The notes under the pieces are model-generated. The model worked only from the letters and a program-made list of their open reading frames with translations, was not told the origin of the DNA and did not search any database. 64,000 nucleotides of DNA, taken from positions 9,799-73,798 of the forward strand of contig JBKPCD010000120.1 of assembly GCA_046727175.1 (NCBI GenBank), in the 5' to 3' direction. Each line of letters starts with the position of its first letter. Position 1 is the first letter of the stretch. This DNA is from JBKPCD01 sp046727175. GTDB taxonomy: Bacteria; Acidobacteriota; Vicinamibacteria; Vicinamibacterales; 2-12-FULL-66-21. The position numbers were made by a program, and so were the translations under genes. Below are positions 6,479 through 14,769 of the stretch, piece after piece.

Positions 6479-8875
6479 ATGGTGACGCAGGACGTGCGGT
6501 TCGCGGCGCGGATGCTGTGGAAGAATCCCGGATTCACTGCGGTTGCGATTCTCGCGCTCGCGTTGGGTATCGGCGCGAATACCGCGATCTTCAGCGTGGT
6601 TCAAGCGGTGTTGCTTCGACCGCTGCCGTACGCCGATCCCGGCCGAATCGTCGAGCTGAAGGAGACGGCACTCGGCCGGCTGCAATCGATCGCTCCCCCG
6701 AACTTCGCCGATTGGAAGGCGCAGGCCCGCAGCTTCGAGTCGATGGCCGCTTACACTGACGCGGCGGCGACGTTGAACGGCTTCGGTGCGCCGGAGCAGA
6801 TCGATGCCGCAGCCGTGGGCGCGGATCTCTTTCACGTTCTCGGCGTTACACCAATGCTGGGCCGCGGGTTCCAGCCGGATGAAGACCGACCGGGCGGCCC
6901 GCGCGCTGTCATCCTGGGTCACGGCTTGTGGCAGCGGCGATTCGGCGGAGATCCGGGCATTGTCGGACGCACGCTGACGTTCGACGGCAGGGCCCACCCC
7001 GTCGTCGGCATCATGCCGCGAGGGTTCATGTTTCCTGAAGGCGTGGAATTGTGGTTCCCGCGCAGGCTGACCGACGACGACCTGAGGCCCGCCCAGCGCG
7101 GCGCCCACTATCTGAACGCGATCGGACGGTTGAAAACAGGAGTGACGCGCGCGCAAGCGGTCGAGGAACTGTCCGCGATCGAGCACCGCATTGCCGTGCA
7201 ATTTCCAGACAAGCTCGAGGGATACGGCGTCTGGATCCGGCCGCTGTTCGACTCCATCGTTGGCAGCGTACGGCGGCCGCTCCTGACGATCCTGGGCGCC
7301 GTCGGCTTCGTCCTGCTGATCGCGTGCGCGAACGTCTCGAACCTGCTGCTGGCGCGCGCGACGACGCGCAGTGCGGAGATTGCGGTGCGTGCTGCGCTCG
7401 GCGCAGGCCGCTGGCGTATCGTTCGCCAGTTGCTGGCCGAGAGCGTGCTGTTGTCACTCGCAGGCGGTGTTGTCGGCGTGATGCTCGCCGTGTGGGGCGT
7501 CCGCGCCTTGTCCTTCGTACTGCCGGACGATCTGCCTCGCGCCGAGGCCATTCACGTCAGCGTGATCGTTCTTGGATTCAGCTTCGCGGTCTCGGTTCTC
7601 ACCGGGCTTCTGTTCGGCGTGGCTCCCGCAATCTACGCATCGGCGCAGGACGTTGCGGCTTTCCTGAAAGACGGCCGCCGTGACGGCGCCGCCGGCGGCC
7701 GAGGAGCGCTGCGAAACGTGCTCATGGCGAGCGAGGTTGCGCTCTCGCTCGTCCTGCTCGCTGGGGCCGGGCTCGCGTTGCGAAGCTTCGCCCGATTGAG
7801 CGCTGTTGATCCCGGGTTCGATCCGTCGGGCCTGCTGGTCGTCGACGTTGCCACGCCGGAGGCACGGTATCCGGACGCCGGCGCCATCGCGCGTTTCTAT
7901 CGAACGTACGTCGAGGCGCTCGGAATGGAGCCTGGCATTACGGCAGCCGGAGCGGTGATGATTCCGCCGCTGACGCGCGGCGGATTCGGCGGCACGTTCT
8001 CGATCATCGGCAAAGACGAGACGAACGATCGCCGGATGCAGGTCCGGCCGGTCACGGGCGGTTACTTCGAGTCCCTGCGGATTCCCCTGAAGCGCGGTCG
8101 CGTTCTGAAGGCGTCCGATCACGAGAGTACGCAGCCCGTGGCGGTGATCAGCGAGGACGCGGCGCGACGATACTGGCCCGGTGAAGATCCGATTGGCAAG
8201 CGGATCCGGATTCACGTCAGCATCGGCCTCAAGGAACCGCCGCGAGAGATTGTCGGCATCGTCGGCGACGTCCACATCCGATCGCTCGATCAGCAGCCAG
8301 GCCCGGTCGTCTACGTGCCGCATGCGCAATACGCCGCCGAGGAGATGAGCGTGTTCGTCCGCACTCCGGGCGATCCGATGATGGTTCTGCCGGCACTCAA
8401 GGTGCGGCTCGCGCAGATCGATCGCGCGATTGCGCTGACGCGCGCACGCACGGGCGATCAGATCGTCGGCGCGGCCGTTGCGCAGCCGCGATTCAGGATG
8501 GTGCTGCTCGGGCTGTTCGCCGGGATCGCGGTCGTACTCGCCGCAGTGGGCCTGTACGGCGTGATGGCGTTCGCGGTCGGCCAACGCCGGAGCGAGCTCG
8601 GGTTACGCATGGCACTCGGCGCGGACGCACGGGACGTGCTGCGACTCGTTCTTCGCCAGGGACTCACGCCGGTAGTCGCCGGCGTCATCGTCGGCCTGCT
8701 CGCGTCCGCGGCGTTGACCCGGGTGATGACCGGCCTCTTGTACGAGATCCAACCGTTCGATCCGCTGACGCTCGTTGCGGTCTCGTTGCTGCTGACGCTT
8801 GTCGCGACCGCCGCCTGTTACGTGCCCGCGCGGCGCGCGACAAGGATCGATCCGCTTGCCGCACTCAGGCGGTGA
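6479..8875 (+). CDS. ADOP-type permease (MacB/FtsX-like)
   Basis: A 798-residue permease of the duplicated MacB/FtsX type. The N-terminus (MVTQDVRFAARMLWKNPGFT) leads into TM1 with AILALALGIGANTAIFSVVQ. The first FtsX unit is around 270-390 (TILGAVGFVLLIACANVSNL, AEIAVRAALGAGRWRIVRQL). The C-terminal FtsX unit starts around 670 (VLAAVGLYGVMAFAVGQRRS) and the protein ends with the family tail ARRATRIDPLAALRR. The ATG at 6479 is preferred over an upstream GTG at 6443 because CGAGGAG lies 8 nt before it. It follows the previous ADOP by 171 bp, so the two may be paralogues of one expansion. No ATPase is adjacent. Confidence 0.92.
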   Translation: MVTQDVRFAARMLWKNPGFTAVAILALALGIGANTAIFSVVQAVLLRPLPYADPGRIVELKETALGRLQSIAPPNFADWKAQARSFESMAAYTDAAATLNGFGAPEQIDAAAVGADLFHVLGVTPMLGRGFQPDEDRPGGPRAVILGHGLWQRRFGGDPGIVGRTLTFDGRAHPVVGIMPRGFMFPEGVELWFPRRLTDDDLRPAQRGAHYLNAIGRLKTGVTRAQAVEELSAIEHRIAVQFPDKLEGYGVWIRPLFDSIVGSVRRPLLTILGAVGFVLLIACANVSNLLLARATTRSAEIAVRAALGAGRWRIVRQLLAESVLLSLAGGVVGVMLAVWGVRALSFVLPDDLPRAEAIHVSVIVLGFSFAVSVLTGLLFGVAPAIYASAQDVAAFLKDGRRDGAAGGRGALRNVLMASEVALSLVLLAGAGLALRSFARLSAVDPGFDPSGLLVVDVATPEARYPDAGAIARFYRTYVEALGMEPGITAAGAVMIPPLTRGGFGGTFSIIGKDETNDRRMQVRPVTGGYFESLRIPLKRGRVLKASDHESTQPVAVISEDAARRYWPGEDPIGKRIRIHVSIGLKEPPREIVGIVGDVHIRSLDQQPGPVVYVPHAQYAAEEMSVFVRTPGDPMMVLPALKVRLAQIDRAIALTRARTGDQIVGAAVAQPRFRMVLLGLFAGIAVVLAAVGLYGVMAFAVGQRRSELGLRMALGADARDVLRLVLRQGLTPVVAGVIVGLLASAALTRVMTGLLYEIQPFDPLTLVAVSLLLTLVATAACYVPARRATRIDPLAALRR

Positions 8876-8899
8876 CTTTACGCGGGGCTGTTCTCGATT

Positions 8900-8954
8900 G
8901 TGGGGCGCGGTCTTCAGACCGCGCCAGGGGGCGGAGTGAGAGCCCGCCCCACGA
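8900..8954. repeat. REP-like double palindrome
   Basis: The outer ends gtggggcg / cgccccac are inverted. Inside is the perfect palindrome GCGCGGTCTTCAGACCGCGC (8905-8924), followed by a weaker one around gagtgagagcccgccc. It lies between an ADOP stop and the next gene. The same palindrome recurs near 25987 and 48045, with variants at 62209 and 63769. Confidence 0.8.
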
Positions 8955-9004
8955 CGGGTATCTCACAACCTGACAACCGACACCGTACACCTCGCGATCG
9001 GGGT

Positions 9005-10417
9005 ATGCTCTCGCGCATGATTCGCCCGTGCGCAGCCCTGTTCGTCTCAACGATCTTCCTCTCGCTCTCTTCACGCGCCATGCCCGCCCCGAACGGCGAC
9101 GGCAACTGGCCGCAGTGGCGCGGGCCCGGCGGGCTCGGCGTTGCAGCGTCGCCGAACTACCCCGACGAGTGGGGACCAGACAAGAACATCGCGTGGAAGA
9201 CTGCGGTGCCCGGACGCGGGCACTCGTCGCCGGTCATCTGGGGCGATCGAATCTTCCTGACGACTTCGATCGAAGGCGAACAGGTTCCAGGTCGCAAGGC
9301 GCCGGATCACCTCGGATTCGATCTGAAGCCGGGTTACCTGCATCCGGACAGCGTCGGGGTCGACTACAAGAACAGGCTCGAGGTCCTCGCGTTCGATGCG
9401 CGTGACGGCAAGCTCCTCTGGGAAAGGACCGCGTACGACGGCTTGATGTACGACAATCGGCATCGGAAGAACACGTACGCCTCGTCAACGGTCGTGACCG
9501 ACGGGAAGCTGGCATACGCCTTCTTCGAGGCAGCCGGCCTCTACGCCTATGACATGGACGGCAAGCTCGCGTGGCAGAAATCGCTCGGTCCGATCGCAAA
9601 GGCCGGGCTCGGCCCCGGCACGTCGCCGATTCTCTTCGAGAACCTGCTCATTCTTCAGGTCGATCAGGAAATGGGTGCCGGTTCCGCGATGATCGCACTC
9701 GACAAACGAGATGGGAAGGAAGTCTGGCGAGCCGAGCGCACGACTCGGCGAAGCTGGGCGACACCGATCCTGGTGCCCTCGTATCCAACCCACGGCACAA
9801 ACTACGCGCCGTTGGAGCCCCGGACGATGCGGACGGAGCTCGTTGCATCAGGCGCGGAAGTCGTCATCGCGTACGATCCATCGACCGGGCGTGAGCTGTG
9901 GCGCGCAAACGGCGTCCAGAGTCATCCAATCCCGAGCCCCGTCGCGGCACACGGACTCGTGTTCATCACCGCCGGAAGTCAGGCGAAGCGTGCGCTTGCG
10001 ATCAAGACTGGCGGTGAAGGCGACCTGACTGACTCCGCTGCGATTGTGTGGCGCTATTCGAAGGGGACCGCGTACGTACCTTCGCCGATCGTGGCTGGTG
10101 ATTATCTGTACTTGATGAGCGACACCGGCCTGATTACGTGCCTCGACGCGCTGACCGGCAAGGTCCAGTACGAGGGTGGCCGACCGCCCGTGCCCGCGAC
10201 GTTCACGGCGTCACTCGTCGCGTTCGGCGATCGGCTGCTTCAAACCAGCGAGGACGGCGACACGTTAGTGGTCAAAGCCGGTCCCAGGCACGAGATCCTG
10301 CGGACGAACCCAGTCGGTGAGCCTGTATATGCGTCGCTTGCGCTCGCGCGCGGAACGATCTACATCCGGGGCGCGCAGCACCTCTTCGCGATACGCGCAG
10401 ATTTGGCGGGCCGCTGA
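9005..10417 (+). CDS. Exported PQQ-like beta-propeller protein
   Basis: The product from 9005 is 470 residues with a signal peptide (CAALFVSTIFLSLSSRAMP). The mature protein starts NWPQWRGPGGLGVAAS, the usual opening of outer-membrane PQQ-like beta-propeller proteins. Blade motifs follow: HSSPVIWGDRIFLTTS, LEVLAFDARDGKLLWER, DGKEVWRAERTTRRSWATPI, YDPSTGRELWRANG and LTCLDALTGKVQYEGG-type strands, each with the Ala/Asp-x-x-x-Gly-x-x-x-Trp signature. No catalytic residues for a PQQ dehydrogenase are evident, so it is probably a binding or scaffold protein. ATG 9017 is an alternative start; neither has a strong ribosome site. The upstream REP element lies within the apparent 5' region. Confidence 0.85.
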   Translation: MLSRMIRPCAALFVSTIFLSLSSRAMPAPNGDGNWPQWRGPGGLGVAASPNYPDEWGPDKNIAWKTAVPGRGHSSPVIWGDRIFLTTSIEGEQVPGRKAPDHLGFDLKPGYLHPDSVGVDYKNRLEVLAFDARDGKLLWERTAYDGLMYDNRHRKNTYASSTVVTDGKLAYAFFEAAGLYAYDMDGKLAWQKSLGPIAKAGLGPGTSPILFENLLILQVDQEMGAGSAMIALDKRDGKEVWRAERTTRRSWATPILVPSYPTHGTNYAPLEPRTMRTELVASGAEVVIAYDPSTGRELWRANGVQSHPIPSPVAAHGLVFITAGSQAKRALAIKTGGEGDLTDSAAIVWRYSKGTAYVPSPIVAGDYLYLMSDTGLITCLDALTGKVQYEGGRPPVPATFTASLVAFGDRLLQTSEDGDTLVVKAGPRHEILRTNPVGEPVYASLALARGTIYIRGAQHLFAIRADLAGR

Positions 10418-10442
10418 TGTTCTCCGGTTCCCCTGTTCAAGC

Positions 10443-11120
10443 CTACACCCCCTTCTGCTGCGATCCGGGCTGCGGGACGATGCGGAGGTACGGCTTCGGT
10501 GCTTTCCATCCTTCCGGATACGTCTTCTTCGCTTCCTCGTCCGACACCGACCCGGCGATGATCACGTCTTCGCCCTGCTTCCAGTTCACCGGTGTTGCCA
10601 CCTTGTGCTTCGCCGTGAGCTGCATCGAGTCGATCACGCGCAGCACCTCGTCGAAGTTGCGGCCGGTCGTCATCGGGTACGTCAGGTTCAGCTTGATCTT
10701 CTTGTCGGGACCGACCACGAACACCGTGCGGACGGTCTGGTTGTCCGTGGGCGTTCTGCCGTCGCAGCTTCCCTGGAGATCCGCAGGAAGCATGTCGTAC
10801 AGTTTCGAGATCTTCAGCTCTGTGTCGCCGATCATCGGATAGTTCGGCGCCGCTCCCTGCGTCTCCTTGATGTCGTTGGCCCAGCGACTGTGGTTCTCGA
10901 CGGGATCAACGCTCAGGCCGATGATCTTGACGCCGCGCTTGTCGAATTCCGGCTTGAGCTTCGCCATGTAGCCAAGCTCGGTGGTGCACACCGGAGTAAA
11001 GTCCTTCGGGTGCGAGAACAGCACTGCCCATGAGTTGCCGATCCACTCGTGGAACTTGATGCGGCCGTCAGTGGTATCGGCCTCGAAATCGGGAGCGATA
11101 TCGCCAATCCTCAGACTCAT
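10443..11120 (-). CDS. 1-Cys peroxiredoxin (Prx6 subfamily)
   Basis: The 225-residue enzyme reduces hydroperoxides in the cytoplasm. The active-site motif SHPKDFTPVCTTELG carries the peroxidatic Cys at about residue 45 with the Pro and Thr that activate it. The C-terminal part has the extended Prx6-type domain (AKHKVATPVNWKQGEDVII, YPEGWKAPKPYLRIVPQP). The Cys in GSCDGRT does not match the resolving Cys of 2-Cys enzymes, so a 1-Cys mechanism is inferred. Length fits Prx6 proteins. Start 11120 is preceded on the minus strand by GGGAGGT, a good ribosome site. It converges on the propeller gene with a 25-bp gap. Confidence 0.95.
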   Translation of the reverse strand: MSLRIGDIAPDFEADTTDGRIKFHEWIGNSWAVLFSHPKDFTPVCTTELGYMAKLKPEFDKRGVKIIGLSVDPVENHSRWANDIKETQGAAPNYPMIGDTELKISKLYDMLPADLQGSCDGRTPTDNQTVRTVFVVGPDKKIKLNLTYPMTTGRNFDEVLRVIDSMQLTAKHKVATPVNWKQGEDVIIAGSVSDEEAKKTYPEGWKAPKPYLRIVPQPGSQQKGV

Positions 11121-11183
11121 TTGTACCTCCCACGCGGTTCTATAGGGGCAAACAACAAGGATACTCCAAGCCGGGCTTGGGCG

Positions 11184-11819
11184 TCAGATTTCTTCCTCGT
11201 CCTGGAGCAGATGGATGAACTCGCCGAGCACCATTGCCGTCGCTCCCCAGATCTGATGACCGAGCAGATCGAAATAGGGGTACTCGACCGCTACCCCTTC
11301 GCGGATTCGGGTGCCGCGCCGGATTCGTGAGGCATCGCGCAAATCGTCCAGCAGGACTTCGAGGATCTCGTCGACCTCGCCCGGCGCCGCGATGAAGGCA
11401 GGACGTGTATCCGTGATGCCGACGACGGGATGGAGCGTGAACCCGCTGACCAGCACGTGCACGGGCGTCAGTTCGCCCAGCACACGCACGGTCGTGGGGT
11501 CGACCGCGATTTCCTCCGACGCTTCACGCAGCGCGGTTTCGGCCAGCGTCTCGCCCGCGTTGGTCGCGCCGCCGGGCAGGCTGATCTGTCCCGCGTGTCT
11601 CGGGAGGTTGCTTGCGCGGACCGTCAACGGAACGGCAACACCACTGTCGCGGGGGTAGAGCAGCAACAGCGCCGCGGCCGTCCGCGCGCTCTCGGGAAAC
11701 TCTCCGGCCCGCCAGCCCGGTCGTGTGGGCGTCGGTGCAAACCGCAGCTGCGCGTCGATTCCCGGCAAGGTCCTGCTCAACCGCTCGCGAAGCGTCTGCT
11801 CGATGGTCCGCAGAGGCAT
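11184..11819 (-). CDS. nudL: Nudix hydrolase, CoA pyrophosphatase (NudL-like)
   Basis: The 211-residue product has the CoA-pyrophosphatase signature LTVRASNLPRHAGQISLPGG immediately before the Nudix box GATNAGETLAETALREASEE. This arrangement distinguishes CoA-specific Nudix enzymes from general ones. The expected reaction is hydrolysis of CoA or its oxidised and acyl forms to 3',5'-ADP and 4'-phosphopantetheine. The box residues Gly, Glu, Arg-Glu and Glu-Glu that bind Mg2+ are all present. It lies 63 bp upstream of the peroxiredoxin gene on the same strand, which is compatible with a shared stress role, but no operon evidence is seen. Confidence 0.88.
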   Translation of the reverse strand: MPLRTIEQTLRERLSRTLPGIDAQLRFAPTPTRPGWRAGEFPESARTAAALLLLYPRDSGVAVPLTVRASNLPRHAGQISLPGGATNAGETLAETALREASEEIAVDPTTVRVLGELTPVHVLVSGFTLHPVVGITDTRPAFIAAPGEVDEILEVLLDDLRDASRIRRGTRIREGVAVEYPYFDLLGHQIWGATAMVLGEFIHLLQDEEEI

Positions 11820-11865
11820 GGGCTCGGATCAATTCTGGATCATCCGAGCCCGGCTCGCCTCGAGC

Positions 11866-11957
11866 CTCTCGGGTCATAGTGTCAGGCTTTCGGCTCATGG
11901 CTCTCGGCTTTCGGCGACCACGAACCCGCCTCTCGGCTAAGGCTTTCGGCTCTTGGC
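11866..11957 (+). repeat. Left heptad arm of the four-helix-bundle locus
   Basis: Two blocks of 7-nt units: ggctttc-ggctcat-ggctctc-ggctttc, then aaggctttcggctcttgg. The second block (11939-11956) is a perfect inverted repeat of 12456-12473. The arm lies 70 bp before the gene start. Confidence 0.8.
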
Positions 11958-12025
11958 GACCTCTCTCGTTCGCACCGCATTGCTCGCCGGAGCAGACGTT
12001 GCCCCGGACAACGTCGGAGGCGGAC

Positions 12026-12475
12026 ATGGCCAGAGATCATCGCAAGCTACGTGTGTTTCACAATGCGCACCAGTTGATGCTCGCGATCAATCGACAGACA
12101 AAGACATTCCCGAAGGACGAATGGTTTGGAATGCGGCTCCAGATGCGTCGAGCGGCAACGTCGATATCAACCAACATTGTTGAAGGATCTGCGCGCAGGA
12201 CCACGAAGGAGTATTTCAATTTCGTCAGTATCGCTCGTGGGTCTGCTGGCGAACTACATTACTTGATCGATCTCGCCTCGGAGCTCGGTTACCTGGCGGG
12301 AGTGGCCTTCAAAGACCTGAGTTCCCGTGCGGACCATGTGGTTCGACAGCTCGAACGCCTTCTGCAAGAGCTAGAGATCCTGCTGCTCGCCGAGTACGAG
12401 GAGCAAAGAGCCAAGGAGAATCGATTCAAGGCAAAGATTGGCCAAAGGCCTAAAACCAAGAGCCGAAAGCCTTGA
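12026..12475 (+). CDS. Four-helix-bundle protein, S23/23S-rRNA-intervening-sequence family
   Basis: A 149-residue helical protein of the S23 family first seen inside 23S rRNA intervening sequences and related to the Avd proteins of diversity-generating retroelements. Key features are LRVFHNAHQLMLAINRQTKT in helix 1, WFGMRLQMRRAATSISTNIV and EGSARRTTKEYFNFVSIARG in helix 2, and GELHYLIDLASELGYL in helix 3, with helix 4 ending near residue 130. The start has GGAGG six nucleotides upstream. The gene is bracketed by an 18-bp perfect inverted repeat, and its own last seven codons (KTKSRKP) are translated from the right arm. No rRNA gene or reverse transcriptase is nearby, so it is an orphan copy. 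Function is unknown; family members are basic and bind nucleic acid. Confidence 0.85.
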   Translation: MARDHRKLRVFHNAHQLMLAINRQTKTFPKDEWFGMRLQMRRAATSISTNIVEGSARRTTKEYFNFVSIARGSAGELHYLIDLASELGYLAGVAFKDLSSRADHVVRQLERLLQELEILLLAEYEEQRAKENRFKAKIGQRPKTKSRKP

Positions 12476-12480
12476 GCCTT
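12450..12480 (-). repeat. Right heptad arm of the four-helix-bundle locus
   Basis: Contains ccaagagccgaaagcctt (12456-12473), the exact reverse complement of 11939-11956. It overlaps the last codons and the stop of the four-helix-bundle gene. Confidence 0.8.
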
Positions 12481-12517
12481 GCCGCTATCATCAACCAGAG
12501 CGCTACGATAAGAGATC

Positions 12518-14053
12518 ATGGCTACGATGACGATGGGCTTTCCCCGCATCGACGAGGGCGTCGGACGTGCCACGCTGGAACTGGTGCGCGGGTGCACGTT
12601 CGACGACTTCATCCTCGCGCCGCAGCGCAGCGTGCTGGTACGCCGCGATCCGGCCGTCATCGATCTCTCGTGCAAGCTGTCCCGTCGCATCACGCTCAAG
12701 CGGCCCATCGTGTCCGCCAACATGGACACTGTCACTCGCGCGCCGATGGCGATCGTTCAGGCCGAGGAGGGCGGAATCGGGATCATCGATCGCGGCTTTC
12801 GTCCCGGAGAGATCGAGCCCCAGGTGCGCGAGGTCGAGATCGTCAAACGAACGCAGCACGGCGTCATCACGGATCCGTACAGCATCAGTCCGTCGGCGAC
12901 GCTCGCCGAAGCCGCGGCGCTCATGGCGCGGTCGCGCGTCGGCACGCTGGTCGTCGTCGACGATGACCGTCGATTGCGTGGGATCCTGACCGAGCGGGAC
13001 ATTCGCTTCGTCACCGGCCGGGACATCGCCGTAGGCGATCGAATGACGCCGCTCGATCGCCTCGTCGTCCACCGCGGTCCGCTGAGTCCCGCCGACGCAG
13101 AGCAGATCATGATCGAGCGCAAGATCAAGAAGCTGCCGCTCGTTGCCCCGGACGGGACCCTGCTCGGCCTGATCACCGCGCGCGATCTGCTGCGTCAGCG
13201 CCGCATGCCGTTCGCCACGCGCGACGAGCGCGGGCGCCTCAGGGTCGGCGCGGCGATCGGCGCGACCGGCGATTATCTCGAGCGCGCCGCGGAGTTGATT
13301 CGCGCCGGCGTCGACGTCGTCGTCATCGATATCGCGCACGGGCACTCGATCGTGATGGACCGCGCCATCGCGGCATTCCGGAAGCGGTTTGGCGATTTCG
13401 AGATGATCGCCGGCAACGTGGCGACCGTGGAAGGTGCGCGGTTTCTGCTCGAGCGCGGCGTCGACGGGATCAAGGTCGGCATCGGCCCCGGCGGCGGGTG
13501 CACGACGAGAATGACCACGAGCTTCGGCGTGCCGCAGGTGCAGGCGCTCGTCGAGTGCCGTCTTGCTTTGCGCGACTCGGACGTGGCGATGATCGCCGAC
13601 GGCGGGATTCGACGTCACGGCGGCATCGCCGAGGCGCTGCTGTTCGGCGGTGATTCGACGATGCTCGGGAGCGCGTTCGCGGGGACCGAGGAGGCACCAG
13701 GGGAGATCGTGCACAAGTCGGTGGTTCTTCCGGAGTCGCAGAAGGCCGTGAAGGTTCCGTTCAAGGTGCTGCGCGGGATGGCGTCGCTCGATGCGATCCG
13801 CGATCGGCTCGACGTCGAAGACGCCGACCGCGTCGAGCTGGAGGCGATCGGCGCCGAGGGGATGGAGATCAGCGTTCCGGCACGGGGGTCCGCCCGCACG
13901 ATCGTCCGCGAGATGATCAAGCACCTCTGCTCGTCCATCAGTTACGGCGGCGCGTCGTCACTCGCCGAGCTGCGCGCGCGGTTCTGGGCGGATCCTCAGA
14001 AATTTCTGATCAAGCAATCCCCCTCGGCGAAGCGAGAGTCGTACCAACGCTGA
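12518..14053 (+). CDS. IMP dehydrogenase / GMP reductase family enzyme with CBS pair
   Basis: The 511-residue (beta/alpha)8 enzyme has two CBS domains inserted at about 115-230 (GVITDPYSISPSATLAEAAA, then LPLVAPDGTLLGLITARDLL). The catalytic loop is GIGPGGGCTTR with the active Cys; the usual sequence is GPGS(I/V)C, so a Ser is replaced by Gly. Substrate-binding motifs SANMDTVTRAPMAI and IADGGIRRHG are present. The mobile-flap Arg-Tyr pair of true IMP dehydrogenases is not visible: the segment reads RDRLDVEDADRVELEAIGAE. The C-terminus (SSISYGGASSLAELRARF) resembles GMP reductases. The enzyme may therefore be a CBS-containing GMP reductase (GuaB1-like) and not an IMP dehydrogenase. It interconverts IMP and XMP or GMP either way. 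Confidence 0.85.
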   Translation: MATMTMGFPRIDEGVGRATLELVRGCTFDDFILAPQRSVLVRRDPAVIDLSCKLSRRITLKRPIVSANMDTVTRAPMAIVQAEEGGIGIIDRGFRPGEIEPQVREVEIVKRTQHGVITDPYSISPSATLAEAAALMARSRVGTLVVVDDDRRLRGILTERDIRFVTGRDIAVGDRMTPLDRLVVHRGPLSPADAEQIMIERKIKKLPLVAPDGTLLGLITARDLLRQRRMPFATRDERGRLRVGAAIGATGDYLERAAELIRAGVDVVVIDIAHGHSIVMDRAIAAFRKRFGDFEMIAGNVATVEGARFLLERGVDGIKVGIGPGGGCTTRMTTSFGVPQVQALVECRLALRDSDVAMIADGGIRRHGGIAEALLFGGDSTMLGSAFAGTEEAPGEIVHKSVVLPESQKAVKVPFKVLRGMASLDAIRDRLDVEDADRVELEAIGAEGMEISVPARGSARTIVREMIKHLCSSISYGGASSLAELRARFWADPQKFLIKQSPSAKRESYQR

Positions 14054-14192
14054 GCATCCATGACAACCAGTCGCACGAGCGCGCCACCTGTCAGAGATCG
14101 CTCCCGTTCGATTCCGCGCACGTTGCTGCGGTATGCGATCGAGCGGTTCCCGGAAGCGGAAAGAGGGAGATAGTTACGGAGAGAAATGTCCG

Positions 14193-14233
14193 GTGCAGGC
14201 GGACGACTGGAGGAGTAGACCGCCCGCCTGCAC
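14193..14233. terminator. Inverted repeat between convergent genes
   Basis: gtgcaggcgg (14193-14202) and ccgcctgcac (14224-14233) form a 10-bp stem with a 21-nt loop, between the IMPDH-family stop and the convergent small-protein stop at 14253. No U-tract follows, so factor-independent termination is not certain. The rest of the 14054-14252 gap shows nothing recognisable. Confidence 0.4.
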
Positions 14234-14252
14234 TGACGGACCGACGCGCGCG

Positions 14253-14630
14253 CTACTTCTTTGCGTGCGCGGCGGTACCGCCGGACACCATGACGGACTC
14301 GGCAGTCTTGTCGCTGCCCGAGGCCGTATACCGAACTTTGGCCTGATGGCCAGTCAGACCCGAGAGGTTCGCCGCCGTGATCGTCTTCGAGTCCTCCTGG
14401 AGGCGGACGTTCGATCCGAGCACGAACTTCTCTTCGCCCTTCGAGGTCGAAATCGTCAGTGTTTTCGATGCCTCGTCGAAGCTCACGATTTTGCCGGTGG
14501 CTGACGCGGCCTTCGGCGCGGCGGCCTTCGCCGGCGCCTTGGCCATCTTCGACGCCTGCTCGGCGTAGCCGATACCACCCAACGTCACCACCAGGCCGAC
14601 AATGCTCAGGGCCAGAACGACTTTGCGCAT
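14253..14630 (-). CDS. Small exported protein, DUF5666-like beta domain
   Basis: A 125-residue protein from ATG 14630, which is preceded by GGGAG on the minus strand. A signal peptide (RKVVLALSIVGLVVTLGGIG, cleavage near YAEQ) is followed by an Ala/Lys/Pro-rich linker. The domain at about 40-115 reads TGKIVSFDEASKTLTIS, EEKFVLGSNVRLQEDSKTIT and GHQAKVRYTASGSDK. The alternation of a strand-turn-strand around G(K/H)-V-(S/R) resembles DUF5666 OB-like exported proteins. The function is not known. The open frame continues upstream to 14750 but without ribosome site or signal. Confidence 0.7.
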   Translation of the reverse strand: MRKVVLALSIVGLVVTLGGIGYAEQASKMAKAPAKAAAPKAASATGKIVSFDEASKTLTISTSKGEEKFVLGSNVRLQEDSKTITAANLSGLTGHQAKVRYTASGSDKTAESVMVSGGTAAHAKK

Positions 14631-14769
14631 ACTGTATCTCCCGCGGTTTTGAATTACCAGACGCCCCGTCGATTCGGGCGCGTCACCGCTTGCAGGAACC
14701 AACTCGCGTGCCGGTGGAGTCCTGGATGGGTCGGAGTACATAACTATCACTGGTCCAAAGGGTTACAGG

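Noticed and set aside
5312..7201. 629-codon minus-strand frame across the junction of two ADOPs
   Set aside because: Antisense of both permeases and of the repeat between them; no start signal or domain.
12026..12475. Diversity-generating retroelement around the four-helix-bundle gene
   Set aside because: No reverse transcriptase, template repeat or variable repeat is visible nearby; the Avd resemblance alone is not enough.
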